Of a stretch of DNA of 64,000 nucleotides, positions 8,465 to 19,185 are shown in pieces. The stretch spans positions 1-64,000 of the forward strand of contig JASJFT010000088.1 in the NCBI GenBank assembly GCA_030770425.1. Direction: 5' to 3'. The position numbers and the translations under genes were made by a program. Under the pieces are notes generated by a model. It saw only the letters and a list, made by a program, of their open reading frames with translations. It had not been told where the DNA came from and did no database searches. Origin of the DNA: Darksidea phi (lineage: Eukaryota; Ascomycota; Dothideomycetes; Pleosporales; Lentitheciaceae). Numbering within the stretch: the stretch's first letter is position 1; each line of letters starts with the position of its first letter.

Positions 8465-10920
8465 TCATCGCACGACTTCATCAACTCCCATGCCCAGAAT
8501 TTTTTCCTCTTCCTGTGCCAGCAAGATCTTGGTCGCTATTCTTGAAGCCGTTGCCCTCCTCGCTTCTCCATCCGTCTCTTCATAGCCGAAGAAACATCCG
8601 GTTAGCGTTTCGTATGTAAAGGCCGTGAAAGCCCAGATCGGCCGCCACCAAGGCTTCACAAGATTGCGGTAGAGAACAGTAGGAATCACATAGGGGTATT
8701 TGGGGGCGTCCCAGGTAATGCCGTAGCCTTTATAGGAGGAGGCGTATTCGTAGTGGCACCATATTTCGCTGTGGACAATTAGTCTTTCTCCGAGAAAAAG
8801 GGGATTGTGACTGCATACCACGCCGTATTCTCCAGTACTAACCATGATAAGAAAGTGATAAGAACGATGCTTAGAATAGTAAGGCCCCATCCTCTCCTCC
8901 TGGGCTTCAATCTCTCATCATAGAACAAACTCTTGAACCCTTTCCAAACGGTCCAATCGATACAATGGTGCCCGCCATTAGCAGCACACGGACAATTCCG
9001 ATAGATGACTCTTACTGGCTCCTCATCAACCGCTGTATCTTCAACATGCTCTACCTTGTTTTCACATCTTTTAATGCCCCGGCTGACGTCTCGAATGTTG
9101 GTTCGCGCTGTGCGTAGTCTTTCGTTCATGCGGTGGAGTTGGACAAGTTCTTGTTGGCGTTGTCTTTCAGCTTCAGTTCGGGGGATGCCCGTGGGGACTT
9201 GCAGGCCTTGGAGGGTGTCTTCATCTATATTGTCTACATCGGGATCATCGGTACACGGGGCGATGAGATCCTCTAACGAGTTGATGGTAGAGTCTCCGAA
9301 GTCGGTGGGGCGTTGCTTTCCGTTTGCTCGTGCCTCTTCTACAACGGCTTGCAGTACGGAGCCGGGGAGGGTGGGCCTAACGAAATGGGTTGAAGACGGC
9401 TGGGGCTCTTCCTCGACGGAGACTGGTGGTTGATTTCTTGAAGTCTTTTTGACTGGGCTGCCCTTCTTCGGAGATCTCGAAGGAGACCGGAGGTGTTCTT
9501 TAGGCCATGCAGCAGTAGCGGGACGCGGTGTGTCAATCCACGCGCCAGTCACGACAGGCGTTTTCAGGTTCAACATTGATCGTCCCGCTGGTACTGGCGT
9601 AGCATCAATTTCTTCGACCTGAGGGTCTTGCAGCGGCACAGAAGTAGCGTGGGATATGGGGGATTCCTCGCGATTTGAAAGCTGCTGCGAGTGGGTTCCA
9701 ATAGCTGTAGCAACGGCTTCGTCGTTACGCGTTTCCCCTGTAGGCTCTATTATAGGCGGCCGATTTTCGGCGGGTGGCGGTGTTGGGGTCCTTTCCGTGA
9801 CCATTGTCTGGGACGAGCTGTCCGGTTGTCTCGCAGGTGCTGTTTCGGGTCGAGAAGTCGAGTTCCTGCCGGGGCTGGGCGTGGTGCTCGAGGCCCTCGC
9901 GAGTCGTCGCAGTAGATCCTGTGAGTCCTCCCTGCGATGGGACGGGTGCTTTGAGCCAGCCTGTGCATTGGCCAACAGGCGCCGATCTATCACTCCGACA
10001 GTATCGGTGGTCTTTTTGTAGATGGTTGTCGGTGAATGTTCGGGGTCCTCTCCCGTGGCTGCTGGCGACTTGGCAATCTTCTGCCACGAGGTTGTCCGTG
10101 TGCGTATGCGCTGCTCTGGCAAGACTGTGCCCTGAGGCGCTTGGTTTGACGTGCCGTTCTGCTGGCTGGTCGCAGACTGGGCCGGCGAAGATGGCGGGCG
10201 CCGCAGCTCTTCGGGCGAGCTCTCTCTTACCCAGTCTAGACGGTTCTTTGTGACGCCCAGCTCCCGCAGGCTTTCAATCTCGCGCTGTCTGATGTCGTCG
10301 AGCGCCGTGTTGCGTGGGAGGTACGGCGTCGATGCAATCAAGGAGGCCTCGTTGAGATCGAAATCCCAGTCGTCTGCTCGCGGTTGCAGCGAGACGGGGG
10401 TGCCATGGAGCGAGTTCTTGTGCGACAAAGGGCTGTCCTCGACCGACGCGCGCGATGCATCTGCGCCGTCTGCGCGAGGGGTCGTCTCGCCCTCGGACGT
10501 GATGGTGCGCATCCAGTTCCGCTTCACCCTGCCCTTCCTCCCCCAACCCGTCGGTGGCTGGATCGCGGGGTCTGATCGCGCCGACCCGCTGCTGCTCGGC
10601 GGGCTCTCCAGCTTGATGTGCACACTGTCGCCCGCGCCCGCATTGTGCCTCTCCAGGTTCTCGAGCGTCACGCCGACGCGTGGGTGTGTGCGGGCTTTGC
10701 GAAACGCCTGCACTCTGCCCTGTCGCGCGTCGCTGATGCGGCGCTCGTCGCGGGCATGTTGAAGCATCTGCCGGTCGAACTCGTCATCCTCGTCGTACGA
10801 ATTCAGGGACTGCTGGTCTGCCAGGGCGTCGGTGTCGTCCATGGTGGAGAATCTGGCGCCGACGACATTGGGCGAGCGCGGGGAGCGTGGCTGGGCGGGC
10901 CGGCGCGTTGTCATTGCCAT
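8465..10920 (-). CDS. Uncharacterised 801-residue protein with one membrane span
   Basis: Two exons, 10920-8819 and 8768-8465, joined over a 50-nt intron (GTATGC donor, GACTAAT branch, CACAG acceptor). Without the splice the frame ends at 8779. Residues 1-600 are low-complexity and rich in Ser, Pro, Arg and Glu (disordered), with several SP/TP sites. Residues 600-640 look helical or coiled coil (ERQRQQELVQLHRMNERL). A Cys/His cluster (CPCAANGGHHC) precedes a basic patch and a single hydrophobic span at about 678-697. A 100-residue tail rich in Trp and Tyr follows. The layout suggests a tail-side membrane anchor on a disordered nuclear or cytosolic protein. I do not recognise the family. It lies 284 bp downstream of QutR on the same strand. 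Confidence 0.75.
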
Positions 10921-11140
10921 CTAGTGCGGACAGGCTGGCGCATAGTCGCGTGCTGGGGACCGCAGGATGGCAGATTAGCTGGCATATGCTCGCGCAGGGC
11001 TGCGGTGACAATGGACGGTAACAGGTTCTGTGTGCCTTTGTTGTTGTGAGGTCCGCATCTGCATTTTCCCATGGGCACGTGCGTTGCCATGCTGTGGGGA
11101 GATCTGCACAAGGACGGGCTCACCACACGCACATACGACG

Positions 11141-11190
11141 ACACTCACCATATATGCGTATACATACACGCATATATATACGCATTCCCA
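11141..11190. repeat. AT/purine-pyrimidine microsatellite-like stretch
   Basis: Alternating TATATGCGTATACATACACGCATATATATACG words lie between the QutR stop and the next gene. This alternating purine-pyrimidine run is prone to length change. Confidence 0.5.
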
Positions 11191-11204
11191 TGCCATATCC
11201 TATC

Positions 11205-13850
11205 TCACGGTTCCTGGTCATCAATCGCCTCCAGCCTCGTCTGTACCATGACCGGATCAGACCGTCCCTGCTCGTCCGTCCACGACCGCAACACCTCCTC
11301 TCGCATCACCCGCCGCGGTGCCCTTTTCCCCGTAAACATCTCAAACTGCGCGAAGCCCTGTTCTGGCAGTAGATCTAGTCCGTCTAGACACACCCACCCG
11401 CCAGATGTCTCGTCCCGAATTTGCTGCATCAGCGGCGTGTCTAATCTTCGGTATGCTAGCTCAATGACGACCCCTCCGGTAGGACTGTGCATCCACTGCG
11501 TCGGGAGCGCGAACCTCGGCTCAGGCGAGTCGCCTACAGAATGGGTCGGTATGCACGAGAGCACAATGGTGGGTGGACGCAGGCCAGTCGGCCATGGATC
11601 TTCTCGCGACTCAACGATGTGGAACGTCGGCGGTGACCCTTGGCTGACTAGCGGGAGTAGTACAGTATTTGAAGCCGAAGCGACAAGACGGTTGAAGTGA
11701 GCAACAAGTTTCTCCGCATTTGTGTATGTCCGGTTGAAGATGACAACGTTCTTCACTCCAACTTGCAGCATGGCATAGACGGCAGCACGCGCCATGCCAC
11801 CTGAGCCGATGACCAGACCACAAGTCGTTGACCTCACCGCATTCGCCGGAGAAAGCCCTCTTCGAATGCACGACTTGATGCCTATCCAGTCTGTGTTGTC
11901 GCCGTACAGGGCTTTGATCGGCCCCGCCTGGTTGCGCTCCCTAAAGAGGTCCAGATCCGCGGCTATGTTGCCGTCCTTGTTAAGATGCCGCACGGGTATT
12001 AATGTATTCACTGCACCAATCGCCCGCGCGTGTCGGCTTATGGAATGCACTAGTGATATGACTTCAAGTTTGAAGGGCTGGCTGATAGCTGTACCCCCAA
12101 AGTTTGTATCCTGGACGAGCTCTTGAAGCGTCTTCAGGGTTGACGTTTGGCACGTCTTGAAATGGTGAGGCATTCCACATGCCTTGTAAGCAGCGTTGTG
12201 CATGGCTGGAGACAAGCTGTATCCAGCAGAAGCGCCTAGTATGTAGAACTTCATGGGATCGTAGGTGAAAGAAGCATAGAGGACATGAGTCGCTTCCTTG
12301 GCCGTGAGCCACGATGTCTCCGGATTGCCCTCGACTCTAGCGGCAAAAGTTGGACCGTCTCTTACACGCTCGGGAATTACGCTTGTAAGGACTTGGTTGA
12401 AGCATGCTGATCGGCGCCCAGCTCGCCCGGTGTTGAAACATATCAGAGGAATAGTCTTGGTCTTCATGCGGATCTTGTTCCGGAACGTTTGGATTGCCAC
12501 ATTGTCATCTTCGAGCTGTGCTGGACGTGTGAACCGTACGGCGCTGCATCCTAAACGCATTGCAACGTCGTATTTCTCCATCCAAAATGGATCGTACCAA
12601 TCAAGTGGGGCATGCAGGTGGCCTATTATTTTGGTGCACCCTCTCGCACCGATTATTTCACGAACAAACTCTTCATGCAATGACAGATCAACTGTGGCAA
12701 ACTCAGGTGCGATTCTTAAACCATGTCGTACGTGTTCGAAGTAGGATTTAACGAGGCGCTGGTCTATCACCGGCATTACATGGTAGATGACCGGAACAAT
12801 AGTGCTCCTCCGAACTCTGGATATGGCACTGCTGACGTGCTCTGCTCTTTCAGGCGGAAGATGCTGCAAGTGCGTATCCATGTCCACAGATTCAACAACG
12901 ACTTCGAATGCATCAGATCCAAACTCTAGTTCTTCAATATCGGCGTCTTCAGTTAGATCCGACAGAGGGACTTGAACGGCGCACGTGTACTTCCTCAGCT
13001 CTACCGGGACCTCGGAAAGCGGGAATGCTGGTTCCAACGATGCCGATACACCTGGGCTTGCGCCTTGTTTATCCGTGGGCGATGTGATCAAAGAAAGGAA
13101 TTTGAGGAAGGTCCGCTCCGCACGTTTCAGAGTAAGAAAGGCCGGGACCGATGGTTGGTATGCTGGCAGCACAGAGATGGCAGCTTTGGTCTCAGAGACA
13201 TTGTAGAATTCGTAGTTGGAGCACCTTCGGAAGATGGGAGCTGTGAAGGCTACTATATCCTGCAACTTGGACAGTGGGAGCACCTCGAGGTAGCTGTGCA
13301 CGCTGCCTATATCGCGCATGATATGGATGACGGGATGCGACTGCGCGAACTCTTGGAGCAGAATCTGTCCGCTTCTCTCCAACGAGCTTCCATTACAGAC
13401 AATCATTGCGCCTTTAGAATAGGTCTGAAGTGTAGTCCGAAGAAGCTCCTCCTGGCGTAGATTGTGGTTCGAGGCACCAAACTGCTTCCTGTATTTGGCA
13501 GTAGAGAACCCTGTAGCTTCCTGAAACTGCTGTTCCACATCGACAACGCGGCGCTGACACGCCATCGAGGCCATGATAGCCAGCGTGGATTTCCCAGTCC
13601 CTCTTATTCCCACCAGCACGACTGAGGCGTTAGGCTCGAATATGCGGCGGTCTCCAATGAGTAGGGGCATCGGCGTTGGCGTGGTATGTGGGGTAGACAA
13701 AGCGCTCGCGATGGCTGGGTGCGTAGCATCATGGGCTGCTCCCCTCTGACGGATCGATCGCGATTCTTGTGGGCTCCATGCCTGGGTTTTTGTCGTGTCA
13801 CCCATCATGATGGAGAAGGTCCTCTTCGTTCCGACTGCGACCGAAGCCAT
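11205..13850 (-). CDS. qutR: Quinate pathway repressor QutR/qa-1S (AROM-derived)
   Basis: Single exon, 881 residues. The protein mirrors the last three domains of the pentafunctional AROM shikimate enzyme, the known architecture of the quinate repressor. First is a shikimate-kinase-like domain with P-loop GIRGTGKS at 81-88. Next is a type I dehydroquinase-like middle. Last is a shikimate-dehydrogenase-like domain from about 535 (ILGASAGYSLSPAMHN, SQPFKLE, GAVNTL, GDNTDW near 651, IGSGGMARAA near 680). In Aspergillus QutR and Neurospora QA-1S this protein binds and inhibits the activator until quinate or shikimate is sensed. The start has a strong context (GCCGCCATGG). It is divergent from the QutA gene with 498 bp between starts, as in known QUT clusters. 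No break was seen. Confidence 0.92.
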   Translation of the reverse strand: MASVAVGTKRTFSIMMGDTTKTQAWSPQESRSIRQRGAAHDATHPAIASALSTPHTTPTPMPLLIGDRRIFEPNASVVLVGIRGTGKSTLAIMASMACQRRVVDVEQQFQEATGFSTAKYRKQFGASNHNLRQEELLRTTLQTYSKGAMIVCNGSSLERSGQILLQEFAQSHPVIHIMRDIGSVHSYLEVLPLSKLQDIVAFTAPIFRRCSNYEFYNVSETKAAISVLPAYQPSVPAFLTLKRAERTFLKFLSLITSPTDKQGASPGVSASLEPAFPLSEVPVELRKYTCAVQVPLSDLTEDADIEELEFGSDAFEVVVESVDMDTHLQHLPPERAEHVSSAISRVRRSTIVPVIYHVMPVIDQRLVKSYFEHVRHGLRIAPEFATVDLSLHEEFVREIIGARGCTKIIGHLHAPLDWYDPFWMEKYDVAMRLGCSAVRFTRPAQLEDDNVAIQTFRNKIRMKTKTIPLICFNTGRAGRRSACFNQVLTSVIPERVRDGPTFAARVEGNPETSWLTAKEATHVLYASFTYDPMKFYILGASAGYSLSPAMHNAAYKACGMPHHFKTCQTSTLKTLQELVQDTNFGGTAISQPFKLEVISLVHSISRHARAIGAVNTLIPVRHLNKDGNIAADLDLFRERNQAGPIKALYGDNTDWIGIKSCIRRGLSPANAVRSTTCGLVIGSGGMARAAVYAMLQVGVKNVVIFNRTYTNAEKLVAHFNRLVASASNTVLLPLVSQGSPPTFHIVESREDPWPTGLRPPTIVLSCIPTHSVGDSPEPRFALPTQWMHSPTGGVVIELAYRRLDTPLMQQIRDETSGGWVCLDGLDLLPEQGFAQFEMFTGKRAPRRVMREEVLRSWTDEQGRSDPVMVQTRLEAIDDQEP

Positions 13851-14348
13851 GGCGGCACCTGGTAGCTCTCGTACTGAGTGCGAGAAAGTACCATGAGTAA
13901 CAGATTGTGAGCTTCAGCGGATGGTGCCGCTCGAAAGTATTTGGCAACATCTGGCAGCCCGCTGGGTCTGTTTGGCGGAAGTTTGCATTCTTGTAGTTGA
14001 GCTCGGCCGGAGTGAATTCGGATGGAAAAGAATTTACCCGGACGCCTGCATTTTGCGGGGTTTAGCGTCTTCATCTCTCCACATTTTCGAAAGCCGCTCA
14101 GTAGCGTTACATTACCAACGATTGCACGCCGACTGTATGATTGAAGCTTCTACTCTGTATTGCAAGAACGCATACCTTAAAGGTTGTCTACTTTGTGCAT
14201 GCGCACCTCACTGACCCTCCTCAGGATCTCGAGGCTGGTTCTATGTACATAACACTCTTTCAATTCGATATACCAGTCGATGCCACCGTGACGGTGGAGA
14301 AGGGTCTGAAGGCCTTCCGGATTCGGAATACACAGTCCTCGCAAATCC
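13851..14348. promoter_or_regulatory. Shared promoter of qutR and qutA
   Basis: A 498-bp divergent region that must carry the control sites for both regulators. A perfect 7-bp inverted repeat sits near the QutA start (separate entry). I found no full match to the published 16-bp activator site GGRTAARYRYTTATCC. Confidence 0.7.
14283..14297. promoter_or_regulatory. Palindrome CCACCGTGACGGTGG, possible Zn-cluster site
   Basis: A perfect inverted repeat (7-bp arms, 1-bp centre), 51 bp upstream of the QutA ATG. It contains CCG-N3-CGG, an arrangement of CGG triplets that Zn2Cys6 proteins can bind as dimers. The sequence is seen directly; any function is inference. Confidence 0.4.
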
Positions 14349-16640
14349 ATGCCTGCCGAACGGCCAACGAAACGCTCTCGTGTATCGCGAGCATGTGATC
14401 AGTGTCGAGCTGCTCGTGAAAAGTGTGATGGGAAACAGCCAACATGCTTGCCCTGTTTGGGGTCAAGAAGACCCTGCACGTACAAGGCACCTCCAAAAAA
14501 GCGCGGGATCCAGCCAGGTAAGCAGAAAAGTCCCCCGTTGCAATAGGTCTCGGGGTAATCCGGATGCGTGCTCCAGTTTAAGACTGCGCGTTCCATAACG
14601 TCCTCGAATAAGATATACTAAAGTTGTATAGGTTACATTAGAGCTTTGGAGCTCACCCTGACATGGCTATTCCAGCAGCATCCTGAGTCAGAAGCCGTAC
14701 TTAATGAGAAATTTGCGAGGGAAGGCAATTCGTCGGTCTTGCTATCTCGTAACTCGAAAGAATCTAATAGGTTACACAAAAGTTGGAGAAGAAGCAAGTT
14801 TTGCAAGGATTTAGATAAGCTGCTATCTAGAGAGCAAATCGAGCCTGGGGACGGCATATCACCAATGAGCGATGATGAGGAAAGCGACTCAGAAGTGGAG
14901 GTCAGTGGCCTGCAATCTCGACTGCCTTTACTTCCTTTGCAGGATGATATCTTACCTAGTGCCTTCTTCACATCACCTCGATTAGCGCAGCCGGCTCGAT
15001 CTCCAGAGGTTGTGAGTCCTCGTAATACGGAACCCGCAGCGGCAACCCCACTCCCCACCGGCAGCTGGCGTCTTCTTGATATCTATTTTGCCTATACCCA
15101 GTCATGGCTTCCAATTTGTGAGAAGCATGATGTGTTACGAGTGTCATACTCTTATCCGGAAGAAGGTATGGTCTTGATGACAACCCTACCAGACTCCGGT
15201 GACCACGCTGAGTTATGGAGTGCCCTGGTGGTAGCCGCCCACCAAGCGAGACTGGATCGACTAGAGCCTGAGGTACTACCAGATGTTGAGTGGATGTACG
15301 GCATTGCTCGTGGCTTGATACCCACTGAATCAGGCTCATTCGACGTTGGTCACATCAAAGCTCTGCTAAATCTAGCTGTTGTGAATGTCGGTCAAGGAAG
15401 AACTGAAGCTGCCTGGCTGTTGGTCGGCGCTGCCTCCAGACTCCTTACAGTCATTGAGCGGGACTCACGAAGTCTCAGCCCCCGATGGAACCACGTGGTT
15501 GCCGGATGCTTCGTACTAGATAATTTCCTGTCTCTCCACTTACGTGGACGACCATACCTACGGAGGTCAGAAATCCACGCAATTGAAGAAGATGGCCTCG
15601 AGGAATGGCAACCTTGGACTAACCTGTTTGGTCCTACTTCCGCGCCACCGTCCCGGACGCCAGTGCTGAGCCTCAGCAGCTTCAACAAGCTTTTGGATGT
15701 TACAGGCACGCTTACCTCATCTACTTCGGAGCGGATGGCCAACTCTGGGCCATCTACGGGGCAGTTACTTTCGCAGCTGAACTTCTGGAAGGCCTCGTTG
15801 CCTGCGAAGTTTGACTACATCATCGACCAGCGCAAGGCGACTCCACCCCACCCGCCTGCACTGTTACTGCAGCTGACATACATCTGTTCTCTGTTTGCGC
15901 TGAGCCAATCTGAAGCCTACATCGATTCCACGATAAACCTACTAGAGCGATTTCGAGACCAGCTTGGAGTATCAGCGCTACCACCAGTCATTCTCTGCCT
16001 GCTTGGATATATGCAGATGAACAGTGCATACAGTACGGTAGAACGACAATTGCAGGTGCGTCTGCAAAGAATTGTAGCAGAGATCAAGGATGCGTGGTCC
16101 ACGACTTGTCGTAAAGGCGGCGTTGCTGCACCCACCGCCGCTCCGACGCAAGCAAGGCCGTCCTTTGGTGCATATCAAGTACCCACCCCTGGATCAATTC
16201 AGGTTCCATTTTCCGCATTCGCGCCGCTCAGCGATCGACCACCAAGCAGCCAGCATAGAGCCACCACATCTCTATTGGAGGAGCTGCTACCGGATATGAA
16301 CCCCACAACTTCCCTAGACCATACGTCTGTAAACCTTCACAGCTTCAGCCTCCCAGCCCTGGGAAATGAATTTCGAAGGCCCTCGCTATACCGTAGCAAA
16401 TCTACGGCGGCGCATGATGTGGAAACATACTTGGATGAGCTGGCTTCGCTGGATGGGGCAGAGAAGTCGAACAGCCAGCCCCAATTTATGCAAAATCTGG
16501 GATTTGCTCCCGACGCGAATATGTCCGACCTTTTCGCTGGGGAGTTTAACCAGTCCATTCCTGCAATTTCAACCACCCTCGTGCTGCAAAACAACGACGA
16601 CCCGACCCAACTAGACCCTAGCTTCTTCGGCGGAACATGA
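14349..16640 (+). CDS. qutA: Quinate pathway activator QutA/qa-1F (Zn2Cys6)
   Basis: Two exons, 14349-14517 and 14632-16640, joined over a 114-nt intron (GTAAGC donor, TACTAAA branch, TATAG acceptor), giving 725 residues. The Zn2Cys6 DNA-binding cluster is complete: Cys16, 19, 26, 33, 36 and 43. The splice restores the family's linker GIQPGYIRALELTLTWLF that joins the cluster to the regulatory region. A fungal transcription-factor middle domain follows (LVVAAHQARLDRLEPE, ALLNLAVVNVGQGR). The homologues turn on quinate-utilisation genes and are held off by QutR. The identity rests on the linker, the domain order and the divergent QutR neighbour. It is somewhat shorter than its Aspergillus and Neurospora relatives (about 820). 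No lesion was seen, although its likely targets nearby are dead. Confidence 0.88.
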
Positions 16641-17841
16641 GATATCAAAGGTTCATCAGGAACGCACCACTCCTTCCACCGACATCTATGAAGTCTCCCG
16701 AAAATAGGCTCTAGTTACAGAGATGGCGCCGTTGCGCACCATCCCAAAATGTTATAGCTATGTCAGAAGTGCGAGTTGGTTACGTCTGTAGGCCTTAGCT
16801 AGAGAGCCCTAGCTGCCAATACACAGAGAGGAAAGTGTTGCCAAACGGAGCGAGCACAGTGGCAATGCCAGCCTTCACACTGTAAGGAGATAGCAATATA
16901 CAATAACACCGACCCGTTTGCTAAGCTTTCTCTGGCGGAATATATACAGGCAGCTCCTTCTTTAGGATTTTTTGATTGCTTCACACACTACAACGACCCA
17001 AAAGCCATCACGGCCAGGGCAATTGGGAGTCTCTTCACCTCTGATCACCTTCACGCAGTGTTCAGTTTGCAACTTGGAAGGGATCTTCATATACGGTACA
17101 TCAAAACGCCCACATTCGAGGTTTTCATTCCTATTTTGCTCTCTGGCGTACGTCCGTCCCATAATTGCAGATTCCTGAGGAATCGAAAAGTCTGTACGAG
17201 TCACAACCACCCTACCGAATGCTAGGACTCTCGCTAGTACCGGCTTTGGAGATTTGCGGCGATACAGCGGAGTATGATCATTCACGGCCTTTGGTATACA
17301 ATCCAGCTCATATAGCGAGTCGTTTGGTGGATGGCAATCCGAATTGGTCTTCAGGGTATAATCCAGATACAACGTGCTGCGAGGCGCTTTCAAGCACCAG
17401 AAACAGACTGTGCACCCGTTGCATTGCTCGAGCTCAATGCGCCAACGGCGGCGAGCGACCAATATTTGTCGATCCCTGTCAGGAATGAGAGGGCATTTAC
17501 AGGCAGTCCCTCCGCTAGCCGCAATCACCCGAAGTGGGTAAAGACTTTTCCAGAACTTTACCTCATGTCAAAGCACTCCCAGTTTAATCTGGCGCCATTT
17601 ACCCACTCAGGTTCTCCAGCCTATGCTACAACACGACCTATTTTCGATGTCTAGACTGCATGATAGGACGCCGAACTAAGCTTTCATCCGCCATCAATCG
17701 ACATAGATTTCAAGGATCTTATCGCCCTCGATCAATCCGACAGGTGATCCCTTAAGTAGCCCGGATATACTTCCCAGTGTCGATCGAAGCAACCTATCAA
17801 TTCTACAACATCCGCTATTGTCCGGTCGATTCACGTTGACC
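16641..17841. other. Region between qutA and the qutC relic; one doubtful minus-strand frame
   Basis: The 3' flank of QutA and the former promoter of the QutC relic. A minus-strand frame of 188 codons (17528-16962) is open and ends in FWVVVVCEAIKKS. It has no recognised domain, signal peptide or supporting context. It could be a small gene, a relic or chance. No catabolic dehydroquinase or quinate dehydrogenase motif was found here. Confidence 0.4.
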
Positions 17842-18948
17842 ATGCCTTGTCGTTCAGCAATATCCTCCATGTCCCTCGGACGCTGCTATGCTGGCCACAA
17901 GATAGAGCATAAACTCTCTACTGCTGCTAAGCACGGCCTCCAAGGCATAGGACTCTTCTACGAAGACCTCGCTGATCTCGCTTCTCCTGTAACAACATCC
18001 AATCTCCTATCCGCCGCCGCATATCTCCGCTCGCTATGTACAGCACTCAACCTCGAGATAATATGCTTGCAACCGTTCATGCACGATGACGGCTTAGTCG
18101 ACAGGCAAAAACATGATAACCGAATAGAGGAAATCAAAGTATGGATAGAGCTTGCAAAGGTTCTTCAAACAGATATCCTCCAGATTCCGTCGTCATTCCT
18201 ACAACGAAGCTGAGGTCTCGTCCGATTTTGACCTTATCGTAACCGACCTCCGCGAGCTCGCAGACCTAGGCGCTCAACAAAAACCCATCATACGTTTCGC
18301 ATATGAGAGCCTTTGTGGGGTACTCGAGTTGATAAGTGGGAGCAGTGCTGGGACATTGTTCAACGCGTCGACCGACCCAACATTGGCATCTGTTTCAACT
18401 CGTTCAACATTCTCGGAAGGATATATGCAGACCCTACGTCACCCACTGGCACTAACGCGAACGCCGTACGCGAAGTCGAACTCTCAGTGGAACGACTAGT
18501 TCAGGCTATCAAACCCCATAAAGAAAAGATCTTTTTTATCCAAATCGTCGACGTCGAGCGGTTAAGAACCCCTCTTGTGCCGGGCCACTCGTTTTACAAT
18601 GCCGACCAGCCAGCTCGTATGACATGGAGTAGAAACTGTCGTCTCTTCTACGGTGAGACGGAGCATGGCGCGTATCTCCCTGTCTGAGATGTCGCTCACG
18701 CTATCATCAATGACATCGGATACGAAGGCTAGGTCAGCATGGAACTTTTCAACAGGGCTATTGAGAGTTCAGGCGAGGATGTTGCAAAGCAGTTGGCGGC
18801 CAGAGCAATGGAAGGGTGGAGGAAGATGGTTGTAGCCCTGGGCATGACGGTTAATGGGGATACGATGATTAAAGGCAATCCAATGTCAAGGAAGGATAGT
18901 GCGCTTGAAAAGTTGTTTGGAAAGGAGGCGGAAGTTGCACGGTTGTAG
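17842..18948 (+). pseudogene. qutC: Dead 3-dehydroshikimate dehydratase (QutC/qa-4 type)
   Basis: The translated pieces line up in order with the full qa-4/QutC enzyme, which makes protocatechuate from 3-dehydroshikimate. Pieces include SSMSLGRCYAGH, ICLQPFMHDDGL, WIELAKVLQTDILQIP, IRFAYESLC, WDIVQRVDRPNIGICF, PLVPGHSFY, MTWSRNCRLFYGE and SMELFNR. Four lesions break it. A one-base frameshift lies near 18198-18208, between QIPSSFL and EAEVSSDF. A second one-base frameshift near 18309-18313 restores the first frame. An in-frame TGA sits at 18685-18687 after GAYLPV. A TAG at 18730-18732 replaces the Trp of the family's EGW. No intron with proper splice sites explains the shifts. It sits 1.2 kb after the QutA stop on the same strand. 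Sequencing error could explain the indels but not both stops. Confidence 0.85.
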
Positions 18949-19185
18949 ATATATAGGCTCGGCATGACCTGGGTGCATGGATGCATTAGGCAACATTTAT
19001 GTTGAGATACTAGGATAGCATTTGATAGCATATGAGGCTGAAAATTGCCTCTGGGCGTATAGCGTTATGCTTTCATGTATTCTCACCTTCTTTCTATCAG
19101 CAACAGTCACTTTCGGTGTTATCCTATCCCCAGAATGTTTAAAAGAGCACACTTCTGCACCATTATTCCCTAGTCACTCACCTAG

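Noticed and set aside
8769..8818. Stop at 8779 as the true end of the 801-residue protein
   Set aside because: A well-formed 50-nt intron removes it and joins a coherent 100-residue tail.
14018..14039. GGATGG...TTTACCC as a quinate activator site
   Set aside because: Half-sites and spacing do not match the published GGRTAARYRYTTATCC consensus.
17842..18948. Introns as the explanation of frame changes in the QutC homologue
   Set aside because: The frame changes occur within a few bases between adjacent conserved residues, leaving no room for an intron.
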